Part shown: in pieces, positions 10,881 through 21,900 of the stretch
Layout: the number at the start of each line of letters is the position of its first letter
Position numbering within the stretch: the stretch's first letter is position 1
Origin: Tremella fuciformis
Taxonomy: Eukaryota > Basidiomycota > Tremellomycetes > Tremellales > Tremellaceae
Reading direction: 5' to 3'
Assembly (NCBI GenBank): GCA_032768795.1
Contig: CP136493.1
Span: 2,232,001 to 2,296,000 of the forward strand
DNA length: 64,000 nt
Program-made: the position numbers and the translations under genes
The notes under the pieces: generated by a model
Told to the model about the DNA's origin: nothing
Seen by the model: only the letters and a program-made list of their open reading frames with translations
The model's database searches: none

Positions 10881-11407
10881 GGATCCTACGAACCAGAAGA
10901 CATGAACACAAGAGGACTGTCACTGTTATTCACAAATAGCGAGGACTTGCTCTTGAAGACACTGGAACAATCTGGCTCACCAAGAAGACAACGGAATCTT
11001 TCGCTCTGAGGCAATATAATTCTGGTCACCTGTTGCCTGCTCAGCACTTGCTATGAGTGATGAGAAGGGCAACAGGCAACAACATTTCACAAGGTCGTCA
11101 AGGGTGTTGGTGTTATAGGCGGAGTCATTGTTGGTGGCAGCTTTCCTGCCTTGTCAAGGATGTGTGCCTTGGCAATACTATTCGAGGGTGAGTCAAGCTC
11201 ATGTGAGTGTACTACCCATTTCCAATGGAAGAACAACAGAAGGATGCATCTCAGCCTTCTATCGGCCAAGCCAAGACAGGAACGGACACAAAGAAGAAGA
11301 GTTAGGGCCACAATAACGGAGATTAGAGTTATCTCACAGTCAGAGCTACGGCATGGAGACCGAGCACAATGACAACAACGACGGGGACACAAGGAGATTA
11401 GATGTGA
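10881..11407 (+). mobile_element. Decayed LTR-1 copy with short-element insertion
   Basis: From GGATCCTACGAACC onward the sequence follows LTR-1 (compare 5699-5970) with many substitutions. It is interrupted at about 10985-11218 by a diverged relative of the 272-bp element at 5169-5440. It is far older than the three full LTR-1 copies, so the family has had at least two bursts of activity here. Confidence 0.75.
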
Positions 11408-12289
11408 GCCAATTGTTACGACCTGGCCTTGGTAGCTAGCGAAGGTTGGCGGACGGGTGATACGCACATGGAGGTAAGAGGAAATACAGTCTGGGACGTA
11501 CCGGACAATTGAAGGTAGAAGGTAGAAGGTCGAAGTCAATGGTTGAAGTCAATGGGCACTCAAGGCTGGGTGCGCAAGTGTCACGTAGGTGATTACATAA
11601 CACAAGGATCCGTCAGAACAATGAGCTCGACGTACTTGTGCCAAGACCTCGTCGAGCCTGCAGAGACAGAGTCACAGAGACAATGCGTCACGCCTGGGCT
11701 CCCTTGGGTAGTGACAAAGGGGGAACGGAGCAAGAATGTTGGGGCTGTAACCCAACAAGGTCGTCACTGGCTTGTCGAGCAAGGACACGGACTAGGATGT
11801 TCGACTCCGACGAGGTTGAACTTGACCAAATGGGATCGGACTGGGATGAGGGACTGGGACTGGAGGGGAAGTCACTGGGAGATGTGAAACTGATCCATCG
11901 CTGGGGCATCTACGAGAAAGTCGCGGGTTTATATATATAATAGGCGTTCAGGTGAACGCCACAAGTGTTCGGGTGATCGTTCAGATGAACAGTCAAATAC
12001 TACTTCTTCTGGAAGGCGTTCATGTGACCAAAGGGGGTCGGGTGAACGCTGCTTGCGTTCAGGTGAATGTGGCAGGCATGTCGTCCAAGGCTAGTGTTTG
12101 TTCGGGTGAATGGGACCTGTGTCCAAGTGAACACTTGGGTGAACGGTGATGTTGTGGGTAGATGTCCCAAGGATGCGGAGATGGAGCGGAGCGAAGATTA
12201 CTTGAAATTGAGTCGGAGGTCGGAGCAGAGTCGGAGTTTGGTCGTTCATGACACAATGGGACGGGCTGTAGGATACATAAGGCTCGCAG
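11408..12289. other. Decayed repeat DNA with degenerate GTTCAGGTGAACG motifs
   Basis: Part of this stretch (about 11579-11660) matches family-3 sequence in reverse. From about 11945 to 12155 a degenerate short motif around GTTCAGGTGAACG recurs eight or more times with irregular spacing. No coding frame has recognisable motifs. Confidence 0.5.
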
Positions 12290-12424
12290 AGTCCTCGTAG
12301 AACTCCAGTACTCTCGCAATTGAGTTGCATGGGACTACTCCCTCACTTACTCTCTCTTGCTCCGTCCTGCCAACAGCTGCTAAGGTCTAGCACTTGTCGG
12401 TTCACCTTGCCTTGCCTTGCCTTG

Positions 12425-13866
12425 TGTTACGACTCGAACCCGGCGGCCTTGAGGTCCGGCAACAAGTAGACGGCGGTAGTCGTAATGTGGCAAGCTCGGG
12501 TTGCACCGAAGGCAAAGGGGGTACAACCACTGAACCTGTGGCTTGGTCGGACGGCGTAGTAGAGTCGACAATCCACAAAGGCCACGGTGTGGATGTCGAT
12601 GGTCGAAGTGCTCGAAGGATCCCACAGAGATAGGCGTCGTGGCGAGCGAAGGTAAAGACAAAGCGAGCAAAGGGAGGCTCGGTGCAAGGCTCTAAGACTA
12701 GGTGTAACTTGCGATAGATTGATCCTTGGGGAGAAGGATCAAGAAGTAGGCTCCTTATATATGTCTACGGGCTGGGTGGCAATCCCGTGTGCGCAACTCC
12801 TTCACCTGGAGTTGCCACTCACTCCACCTGACTCCGGGCTGGTGCCACCTTGGCGCCATTACGGGCCGGCCTGGGTTCCTAGTTCCACCCGGGGTCACCT
12901 GGCGTCACCTGACTTCACCTGGCGTCATGTCAGACCTGTACCCGGTGACCTGTTTTAGATCCAACTAAAGCTCACCTAAATCAACCTATCGGTTCAAGCT
13001 GCTAACTATCAACGACTATTCGTAACAGATAGTAACGAACAAGAGTAGAATTGAACCAAGCTGGGTGAGGAGCGATCAAGACTCACTTCACTTATCTATC
13101 TCTCGTCACTGGTACGGTCGATTCTCTAAGTAGACGTTCTATCTAGAGGACTAGTTAACTAGATCGCTGAGGAACTTCCTCTGCGATCTTCCTTCTTAAG
13201 TAGCTGCTGACTCTCGTCCGCTCTCCCTCTGATCCTTCTAGCATCGTCCTTCGTGGATCGTTCCATCGTTCTCCTAGTCGCTTCTACTCGTTCCCAATAC
13301 TCTCTAGTATTCTCTCGTCGTCTCTCTTCTCTTCTATCGTCTTCTCTCCGCGCTGGCTTGCATCTAATCTCCTTGCGTGCCCGTCGTCGTCCTTATCGTC
13401 CTCGGTCTCCGTCCCGTGGCCCTGACTGTGAGATAACTCTATCCTCCGTTATCGTGGACCTGACTCTTGTCCTTGCGTGCGTTCCTATCTCAAATCGGCC
13501 GATGGAAGACTGAGACGTATCCTTCTATCGTTCTCCAGGTTGTTCCAGCGCTTTCAAGAGCAAGTCGTAGCTATTCGTGACTAATAGTGACAGTTCTACC
13601 GTACTCACGTTCTTCGGTTCGTAGGATCCTTTGGATGTTTCCGTCGGAAATTGCCTCGTGGTAGTCTCGTGGTCAGGATGCCGTGTCGGTTTCCTGACAC
13701 GTCACCTGGCATTCCCTGATTCCACCTGGCGTCACCTGGCGGTAGACCCTTCCAGTGTTCCAGCTTGGAGAGTGAACCCTTCCGGTATTCCAGCTTGGGG
13801 TGTTGCGATCCGGGTGGCGGACGGTCGGGGGCCTGTATGGGTGGCAACGGTGACCGGATCGTAACA
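12425..13866 (-). mobile_element. Solo LTR-2 (inverted), TSD CCTTG, split by LTR-1
   Basis: CCTTG flanks both ends (12420-12424 and 13867-13871). The span is 1442 bp; subtracting the 772-bp LTR-1 and its 5-bp duplication leaves 665 bp, exactly the length of the plus-strand LTR-2 at 10211-10875. Confidence 0.92.
12928..13699 (-). mobile_element. Solo LTR-1 (inverted), 772 bp, TSD CGTCA
   Basis: Flanked by CGTCA at 12923-12927 and 13700-13704, inside the GGCGTCACCTG array of LTR-2. It has the same length as the copies at 5627 and 41691 and is almost identical to them. It is the youngest layer of a three-level nest. Confidence 0.95.
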
Positions 13867-14036
13867 CCTTGCCTAGCCAATCTCGGCTACCCTCGTTGAC
13901 GCTCGTTGAGACTCTACAAGTCCTCCGAGCCCTTGCCCTCGCCACTTCCTCTAGTCTTGCTCAGCCTTGCTGAAGTCAAAGAGTCTCGGTCACCCAGTGA
14001 TGGGCACTTGGACAGAGACAGAGAGGTATCGTGACA

Positions 14037-14392
14037 GCATCAAACTGAAGAGAATTTAGCTTGAGAGCATGCTGGAGGCTGGAATGCTTGATACTTCGCT
14101 GCTTTGCAAGTCTACATACCAACCGACCATTCTCTTACGTCTCAATGTGGCCTTCCTATCCTTCTACTTGCAGCCTTGTAGCCCTGTGCGTTAGACTTGC
14201 CATGCCATACTGGTCCTTGCGGCAGACAGCGGTGAAGTCCGACGTTGTCCGATCGGACCATTGAAGATACGTCAAGTGCGACCGGCAGTACTGTCTCCTG
14301 GCAATTCCCCTGACTTCACTTGCTTTTCTAGTTTACATTCTCTCGTCTTTCATCTCTCACATCGCTGCCCGAGCCAAAAGACGAACAACACC
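14037..14392. other. Spacer and promoter of the RidA gene
   Basis: No gene is seen. The stretch before 14393 is the probable 5' leader, ending in a pyrimidine-rich run and AACAACACC before the ATG. Confidence 0.5.
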
Positions 14393-14888
14393 ATGCATGC
14401 CGAGATCACCCTCACCAAAGGCGCACCCGCCCCCCTTCCGGGCATTGTGTGTCTTCTTCCGCCTTATGACAAGAAGGGTGCTGATGGCAGTACTCGCAAG
14501 CCGTCCGAGCGGGCAACTACGTCTACTGCTCCGGATCAGTGGGTATGACGCCCGAGGGCAAGATGGTCGAGGGCAGTGTGCAGGACCGCACCAGGCAGAT
14601 CTTGGCCAACCTGTCGGCGGTGCTCGAGGCGTCGGGCATGTCGCTCAAGAACGTCGTCAAGGCCAACATCTACCTATCGCACCTCTCCCGGGACTTCAAC
14701 ACCTTCAACGAGGTGTGTAGACCTTCCCCAGCACATACATGCCTTGCTCGGGGATTGGTGCATGCTGACGGCAGGTATGGAAGGAGGTCATGCCAGAACC
14801 CAAGCCCGCCAGGACCTGCGTTGGCGTCGCCGAGCTCCCTGCTGGCGGCACGGACGTGGAGATCGAGTTCGTCGCGTACGACGGCTAG
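14393..14888 (+). CDS. RidA/YjgF/YER057c-type imine deaminase (129 aa)
   Basis: Three exons: 14393-14446, 14491-14712 and 14775-14888, with introns of 44 and 62 nt. The product is 129 aa, the normal family length. Visible family features are the PLPGIYSQAVRAGNYVYCSG segment, GSVQDRTRQILANLSAVLEA, VVKANIYLS and the C-terminal PARTCVGVAELP with the conserved Arg that binds the substrate carboxylate. Such proteins hydrolyse reactive enamines and imines made by PLP enzymes, often in mitochondria or cytosol. Its stop lies 40 bp from the stop of the opposite-strand esterase gene. Confidence 0.95.
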
Positions 14889-14928
14889 AGTGCTACAAGA
14901 TACAATAGATGCATGTGCATAGTCCTAC

Positions 14929-17245
14929 CTAGCCGGCGAAAGCGTACTTGGGTAGTCCCTGAATCCCGACATGATACTTGAAGATATGACCGCCCTGGTC
15001 GTCCGCTTTGCGCCTGGGAGAGCGGTCCATCGCCGAGGCGATGTAGAGGGTATCGTTGTTGGGGCCGCCCCAGGATGTGCAAGCGGGATTTTTGGCTGTG
15101 AAGACGATATCTTTCAGGTGCTTGCCAGTGGACGAGTAGCACATGACGCGGTACGAGCCCCACATGGCGATCCACAGGTTGCCCTCGACGCTGGCACATC
15201 AGCTCAAATCCCTCTGGCGTGGAAGGAAACTCACTCGCAGACCATGCCGTCTGGCTCACCGTTCAGCACCCGCCGGTCAATAAAGAGGCGCTTGTTGCTA
15301 ATGTTGCCCGTGGGGATGTCAAAGTCATACGCAAACACCAAGCCTGCCGCCGAGTCATTCAAGTACACTGCCATCAGCTCTCGGTCTCAAGGTATCGAGG
15401 GCGGCCCTCACTCGTCTTGTTGTCTGGACTCCATGCTAGACCGTTCCCGCAGACAAGACCCGTCTCCATGAGATGCAGGGAGCCGTCGGGATCGTACCTC
15501 CACAGCCGGCCCAACGGCTCTCCATAGTCTGCTGGAAGACGGTTCATGCCGGTCGCGAGCGCTTTGCGGTCGATCTCAGCGAGCCAGAATCGTCCCATGA
15601 CATCGCAGCCTCCATCGTTGAATCGTCGTATATGTCGCTCCTCTTGCGGTATGATCTCCTTCAAGATCTCCAAAGCCCCGGTCTCTTCGTCCATGAATGC
15701 CACGCCCGCAAAGTATGCGCAGATGTATCCGGGCTTGTTGACACGGAAACAGGCAACGGTAACCGACTCTTCGAGGGTCAGCACCCGGGGCGGCCCACTT
15801 GCTTCACCCTGTTCGTTGAGAGGGAGGATGTGCAGCTCGGCAGGGTCAATGAGGCAGTCGACGTAGTGCAGTGTTCGATCGGAAGCACGATACACAGGTG
15901 CTTCACCAAGGACCATGGGGTGATCAAGCTCGTACCACGGCCCACCGCCCGGAATCTGGGGCACGCCAACCTCGACACCGTCAGGGTACAGCTCGTCCAT
16001 TGTCACGTCGGCGGGGTGTCGTCCAAATTCGACTGCAACGTATGTACAGAGGTCTTTGATCCAGAGTCGGGCGGCGTCGAGCACACCGTCCATAGCTTGC
16101 ACGAGGTGCGGGACATGGGCGAAGCGCTTCACGCTGACGGTCTTGCCGAATGACCGGAGCTTCTCTGCATATGCCTCACCTTCAGAGCGAAGGAGGTCGA
16201 GCTCGGCAAGGTGGATGTATACTTTGTCGCACGACTTTTGGAACCACTCGTCTGGCGCCAGGAGCGGGGATGCACTGGGGTCCGACCAGTCAGCCTCGTT
16301 TGGCAGGTATTGCTCGCGGTCTGCGGTCAGCCGCCAGCACGAGATAACGGGATAGTGGCTGCCCACACCATAGCATCTTGTCTGCTGGAAGACCAGGATC
16401 GTTCCGGTTGAGCGACCACGACTCGTATATCGCTCCAGAGGCAGTGTTGTCGCACAGCGGCACACCGAGGACCAGCTGCCCATCAGCCTATGCCTCAGAC
16501 GAGTGGCTCGTACCGACTCACGAAGTCAATCTTCATGCCTTCCAGACCCGCCCTTTGCGAGATCATCATGGCGAGGTTGGCCCCGCTTGACGACCCGCCG
16601 ACGCCCAGACGAGAGATATCGATGTCCAGCTCTGCAGCGTGTCGATAGATGTATTCGAAAGCTACGACGTCAGCTCTCTTGTTTAGGTCTTCGCTATAAG
16701 CGAGCCCACCTGTCCAGGCATCGTGCGTCCCCGTTGGATACTTGTACTCGGGTGCCAATCGATAATCAATGGCGACCACCACACAGCGCGCCGAGCAGCA
16801 AACGCGAGTGCAGAAGGGGTTCTCGGCTGCCAAGCTACCCATTACCATGCCGCCTCCATGGTACCACATGAACACGGGCCAGCCGGCAGTGGGTTTGTCG
16901 CTGATGGGGTCTGGAGGCGGGTAGAAGAGGCGTATCTGGAAGTCGCCGAGGTCGATGCTGCTTGTCAGCCCCGTCCGAGCACAGGCCGGGAGTGAGTGAA
17001 CGCACTCGGTGGTCTTGCCAACCGGTAAGGCGGGTGCTCCTCCTGGCACAGTAGGTTGAGTTCGGATTGACGGGTCCCATGGGATCTGGTGCACCATCGG
17101 TGCGGTGGCCATGTTGGCATTGTAGAAGGCCTACTGTCAGTAGGCTCTTCTTCGAAAAGGAGCAGCTCACAGCATACTGCGGATCCAGCTTGCGCGCAAC
17201 GGACGGCTCGATGGGATTGAGCGGTGCTGTAAGCGTGGCGGTCAT
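14929..17245 (-). CDS. Fused HSL-type esterase and SMP-30/gluconolactonase protein (702 aa)
   Basis: Six exons: 17245-17171, 17130-16522, 16487-16367, 16320-15412, 15367-15235 and 15190-14929, 703 codons with the stop. The N-terminal half is a hormone-sensitive-lipase family alpha/beta hydrolase. It has the oxyanion motif YHGGG, the nucleophile in GVGGSSSGAN, the acid Asp in AELDLLR and a His in FAHVPH. The C-terminal half is a six-bladed SMP-30/gluconolactonase/LRE propeller: FNDGGCDVMGRFWL, GNGLAWSPDNKTMYLND, YDFDIPTGNISNKR, DGMVCDVEGNLWIA. The junction (LCTYVAVEFGRHPADVTMDEL, near 16000) lies in one uninterrupted exon, so the fusion is real at DNA level. It probably acts on esters and lactones in sequence. 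A 45-nt in-frame intron near 17004-16960 is possible and would shorten it to 687 aa. One intron is only 34 nt. Confidence 0.88.
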
Positions 17246-17834
17246 GGTGTCTGTGTGCTTCTCTAACTGGCAGACAGGTAGGCGTCAGACGACACGAATA
17301 CAAAAGTCGTGTATGCGCATGCAGCTCCTCGCGAAGCATCTGCCTTACGTCGCATGGACGCGAGTCGGGCAGGAGTCCGGCAGGCTAAAAGAGATAAGCG
17401 GGGCTGTTTAAACAGCCCGCGGGCAGTAGAATAACCCCGTCGATCCTTGGGGAATGCGCAGGAGCAAGCGCAAAAAGGGAGAACCGTCCCCCGATCGACC
17501 AGGCAATTATGGCCTGGGGACGGTTTGCGATAGGTCAGTGCACAGGGTCAGTGCACTGGGTCAGTGCGCCAAGAGGTCAGTGCGGATCAAACTCTGAGCG
17601 CGCCGCGCGCAAAGGAGGGGGGAAGGGGGGGGGGGGGGGAGGAGACCCAAGGGGCGGGATTACAAGGGGATCGCCAATTACCAAAGACAATTGCCAGGAA
17701 ATGCCACTGAAATTGCCAGAGAACCAACGGTTATCTCACTCTGGACGCCTTCTCTTCGCCTTCTTCCTTACTTAAACACCATGGGCCGGCCCGAGTCGGG
17801 ATTCTCATGACACTTCGCTCAGCACTTTGTCAAG
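17246..17834. promoter_or_regulatory. Intergenic region upstream of the NCS1 permease gene
   Basis: Between 17533 and 17583 the nonamer GGTCAGTGC or GGGTCAGTGC occurs four times. A long G run lies near 17626-17639. A GATA-factor type site (AGATAA on the minus strand) is at about 17731-17737. These are plausible upstream elements for a nitrogen-regulated permease, but regulation is not shown by sequence alone. Confidence 0.45.
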
Positions 17835-18064
17835 ATGGCTCCACCTCCCGGTCTGAGCTACCGTCAGAAGGTCAAGTACGCCTTCTCATCGCCTTCCAAC
17901 TTCCACCAAGCCCTCGTGCTCGAGAGCGCGTCGGGTAGGTTCATCAACGAGGATCTTGTCCCCTCGCCGCCCTCTCGCTGGACCTGGAGCGCGTGGAGCT
18001 ACCTGGCTTACTGGTGAGCTTACCTACCGTCCCCTGAGCGCTATAGAGCTAATTTGTGAAGGTG
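17835..18064 (+). pseudogene. NCS1 permease gene, 5' part (exon 1 and intron 1), disrupted
   Basis: Exon 1 (17835-18013, 59 codons plus 2 nt) encodes a typical NCS1 amino end: INEDLVPSPPSRWTWSAWSYLAYW, the start of the first membrane segment. It ends at donor GTGAGC (18014). The intron, with branch-like GAGCTAAT, ends TTGTGAAG at 18061. Three bases into exon 2 the coding sequence stops matching and the 16.8-kb element begins. The rest of the gene is at 34829-36553. As assembled, transcription from this promoter cannot give a full permease. Confidence 0.9.
18054..18064. repeat. 11-bp direct repeat, left copy (TTGTGAAGGTG)
   Basis: Identical to 34821-34831. The repeat covers the 3' splice site of NCS1 intron 1 and the first three bases of exon 2. 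It is either a target-site duplication or the crossover core of a recombinase insertion. Confidence 0.95.
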
Positions 18065-18519
18065 CATGCCTAATTAATCTCTCCTTTAGCTCAATTCTTA
18101 TCTCCTTAAGAATCCGGTATCAAATTAATCAGTGCTTAGCAATCGTTTTCGCATCATAAGGGCTAAACTCGTCCCCAGGACTTCCTAGACATACTATGTC
18201 ATGCTACAGGCGTCGAACAATCCGATTTTGATATCAATTTTGGCCATATACGTCGTCGTGAAGCTGTTCGACATGATCCGTGACAGGGGGCCTCAGGAGG
18301 TCAGAGCTCAGACACGGGTCCGTGCCCCATCAGCACGGATCCCCATCACCGCCACCATCAGCACACACATCAAAACACACATCAACACACACGTCAACAT
18401 CAATCCAGTGCCCTGGTGAGCTCCGTACTCTATGGCTTTGCGATCAACAACTGTTTACTCTTTCCTCTTTCTCCTTGGGTTTCTTGACACTTCTCTTGTC
18501 TTGCTATTCTCATATCGAC
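18065..18519. other. Left terminal region of the giant element
   Basis: The first 120 bp are AT-rich (TAATTAATCTCTCC..., AAATTAATCAGTG) compared with the rest. A CA-rich tract (ACACACATCAAAACACACATC) lies at about 18361-18395. No gene before the ATG at 18520 is convincing. Confidence 0.5.
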
Positions 18520-20860
18520 ATGGGCCCCAAAGCTGCACGCTCACCAAAGTCGCAAGGCAAGCCGCGCAAGATCGCGCCGCGTTCGCAGACCCCTTCCAAG
18601 ATCCGCACTCGTTCTCAGAGCCGACGCCTCTCGCAGTCTCCCGTCGTCAGCCCACCTCCTCCTCTGCCGCACCCTGTCGTCGAACCGAGTCTGCTTTACA
18701 CACCGCCAGATGGGGTTCCCACCAGCGTCGATTGGATCAATACACATCTGGACAGGGATGTTGTATTCGGCACTCACCATGCCGCGGAGCAGCTTCGAAG
18801 AGGCCTGTCTTCCTCCATTCAGCCTGTCGAACATTGCTATCCCGAATTCTTCCCCCAGTATGCCGCTCTGTATGGATTCGACAGATGGACTCCTGATCCG
18901 AGTGTGGAAGTCGGCGGGAAAGGCCCCAAGTGTCTGGTGGATGGCAAGCGGGGTCAGTATTGTCACAAGCCGTCATTGCCTGCGTTCTTGTATACGTGAG
19001 TTCGTCGTGTGAGAGGAGATTCATCCCTCTGACAACATGGGTAGTCATTCGAAAGTTCATTGTAAACACGCCACTGCCAAAGACTGGCACACCCTGGTCT
19101 TCCGTTGGACCCATGATGAGCAAGGGTTATTGCTGCCTAATGCGTGCTGGGCGTGTCACACTCGTGGCGGTCGAGATCCTTGTCAAATCAGCGGGGTTGC
19201 CCTCAAACCCATCGACCCGAGCAAAAGGATTGTGCTCGATCCGACCAAAAAGATGCTCGAAAAGACCCATTCGACGGCAGGAGGATCTTTGAAACGGAGC
19301 GCTGAGGAGTCCGGTGTCATATTGCAGCTGCACATTTCCGAGTCGAAAAAGCCCAAGACCGAAGCCGAAGATCGTGATGCCTCGTCCGTCAATCTCGCTC
19401 CTTCGACCACCGTGTCTCTCGGACCGAAATCAGACCTGTTCGACGTCGCAGTTGAGCCGACTTCGATGCCCATCTTGGCGGAACCGATACCTTTGCCGGG
19501 CGAACGCTTGACTGTTGGAGATGATTCAAGGAGCCGATCCTCTCGTCAGGGCTCTGAGGTCAGCAGCGCCCCACAGCGTCCTGATTGGCGGCGAACGCTC
19601 GCGAATATGAAAACAAGAGGACGTTCGACGACACCGCTATCGCTGTCTTCTAGAGTCGCCTCTGGTGACGGTCTCGACTTTCAAGGTCCCAAGTCCTACG
19701 CAATGCCTATTGTTGAAGAGGATCAGTGTCGAACGAGCGATCACGCGTGCGAATCATTGAGCAAGGCTTCCCAGCCTGTCATGGAGCAAGAAGAATTACC
19801 GGCCGGTCCTGCTCCTGCTGGGGACCTCGAAAGGATCCAGGAGTTGCGTGGCGAGTTGGACCAGGAGCTCGACCAAGTTCTCGACGATGCTCGCGATACG
19901 GTCAATCGACTGCAAAAGGTTCGCCATAACGCGAATGGGAAACTTGACAACCTGTTCGAGCTGTGTCACCGGCTGGGTGAACAGTCACGTCACGATAGAA
20001 CCAATATCGACATTGTTCGCAAAGAAAGAGACCTGCATTTGAACACTATGAATGGGCTTGATCTGCACATCAAGTCGCTCAATCACGAGATAATCGAGCA
20101 GAAAAAGGAGATCGAGAATCTCAAGCGCACCGGGGCATTTGTAGACCAGCAATTGGAAGATCACAAAAAGCAGGTTGTGGCTATTGACAGCCGCCTCAAT
20201 GCCTCAATAGCAGACCAACAGAACATGCGCGAACAACTTGCATTGGTTCGGAGCGAGAACAAGACGTTGCAAGATAGGCTCGCTTCCACGGAGCAGGAGA
20301 AGATGGAAACGGAAGCGGCGTTGGAAGCATGCGGCGCAGAGGTCGACAAGCTTGTCAATGATCTGGCAGCTTCGCAAGAGGTCGAACGGATGCTTCGGGA
20401 GGAGTTCAACCATCTACGCGCGTCGAATCCTCAGTCAACCAAGACCCCGTTCGGCCATACGCATCTCCCTCCGCCCTCCGACTCTGGCCTCCTCTCCGTG
20501 ACCGGACGTGAACTGGTCGCCAAGCCCTCGGCTTATGCCACACCAGCGCCATTTCGAAGCGCGTTCGATCAGGGCGGCTTCTCGGACTCTCCCCTCATCC
20601 GCATGCAAACCGCGATCAAGGGCACAGGGGGCGAGATGAATACGCTCGCTCCCGCCATGACACACTCTCCGAGCCCATTGGGGATCACCTCCAAGCTTCC
20701 TGTGCTCTCTACGGACCCTCACGTCCGCAACACCTTGTGGTCTCAGGTCGCTCGGCAATCGGACTCAACTCCCATTCATGCCGACACGGCAGTCGAACAT
20801 TCTGCAGGTCACTTGTCGCCGTCGAACAGTCAGCTCAACCACGAGTCGAACAATCTCTGA
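18520..20860 (+). CDS. Element-borne Cys/His-rich coiled-coil protein (763 aa)
   Basis: Two exons, 18520-18995 and 19045-20860, joined by a 49-nt GTGAGT...TAG intron, 764 codons with the stop. The N-terminus is a basic Ser/Arg/Pro-rich tail (SPKSQGKPRKIAP, RTRSQSRRLSQ). Next is a conserved-looking block with a Cys/His set: CLVDGKRGQYC, then HCKHATAKDWHTLVF and NACWACHTRGGRDPC, likely a zinc-binding fold. A disordered acidic and Ser-rich stretch follows, then about 230 residues of coiled coil (LDQELDQVLDDARDTVNRLQ through EVERMLREEF) and a Ser/Pro-rich end. I do not recognise the family. It converges on the giant gene with 67 bp between stops. Confidence 0.8.
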
Positions 20861-20927
20861 ATAGATCCTAGGCCAATACCTTGTATCAGATGCGAATGCA
20901 TGACGATCATCTATAAAACGCACTGCC

Positions 20928-21900
20928 TCACTTGTCTCGGACTTGTTTGCCCAGTATATGCCAATCCCTTAGCTCCTCTTCCCAGCTCGGTACGTGCCAG
21001 GTCACTTCAAGCCTGACGGGGCTGGCCTCGCGCAGAGCTGCTATGACAGACGGGACGTTCAACCACTGCCTTACACGTCTTCCCTTTGCTTCATTCTGTC
21101 TGGCGGTAACGCTGAGACTGTCCCACAGAAGCGCAACAATGAGCGAATGGCGCAGCAACAGCATATGTATTGCGTTTGGGTGATTGGCGTTGAACCCTAA
21201 AGTTTTCCAGGAGGGCCGTAAGCCCTCACATATGTGTATGCACGCTGCAACTGCCAGCGGGCCGCAATTGTTTCCATCAGGTTGAACAGCCCAGCCCAAC
21301 TTGTCGCGCAAGGACTTCAAGTGAGCAGGCGATCCGACTGACATGGCGAGGATCTCACGGGTATGTTTGGGGCTTCTAACCAATCCGAGTTCTCTAACTT
21401 GCTAACCCACCCTCGTTCGTGTTCGTAATTGCGCCGATCAGCTAAGAGTGTTCTCCAGCGCTGTTTGATCAGACGAGGCCTTTACGTGTCGAGGTGCTCA
21501 CGCGATGCAAATGAGGGTCATCCCAAGCTCCTCCAGCTCCATCAAATACCACTACCAGCTTGGCTGGCCCAAAGATAGCGAGAGCGGCGAAGTGACCATT
21601 CGGGCTGACATTGATCACAGATATTGTTATTCGATCTCGCCAGCTGCGGTCTCGCCCCAAACGAGGCCATGGGAGTGTATCACCACGTCCATCCACCATC
21701 GGTTCGCTCGTAGTATCCTCAAGTCTTGTGCCGCGAATATCCCAACCCAGGAGGAATGGCTGATAGCGAACATCGACTCTTGCTGTCGGGCCCAAGACAG
21801 AAGAGCTAGTTACGGCCGGATTGCGTTGGCAGGCCAATACTATCGCGTCGTTGACACCTGTATTCCACCACTCCGTTGCGCTCTGGAACAGGTCTATCGA
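20928..21900 (-). other. Ulp1/SENP-type cysteine protease domain
   Basis: His near 21592, Asp near 21555, then an intron of about 60-70 nt (donor GTGAGC near 21494), then Gln and Cys in QPDGNNCGP near 21270. All catalytic residues of the C48 family are present. The domain ends the protein. Confidence 0.8.

Larger units (their letters stand above)
12290..14036 (-). mobile_element. Family-3 retroelement (inverted) holding nested LTR-2 and LTR-1
   Basis: Reading leftward from 14036, the sequence starts TGTCACGATACCTCTC and follows the copy at 5037-5626 without its 272-bp insertion. It is split at 12425-13866 by LTR-2, which is itself split by LTR-1. Rejoining the flanks at the CCTTG duplication restores a continuous match to the other copy. 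The element may extend left to TGTCACG at 11579, but that boundary is not supported by a target duplication. Confidence 0.7.

Noticed and set aside
5037..14036. A single large inverted duplication or complete LTR retrotransposon
   Set aside because: The mirrored pieces are separate families with their own target duplications, and LTR-1 copies are inverted rather than direct, with no gag-pol between them.
18065..18125. Terminal inverted repeats of the giant element
   Set aside because: Reading the first 60 bases against the reverse complement of the last 100 gave no convincing match.
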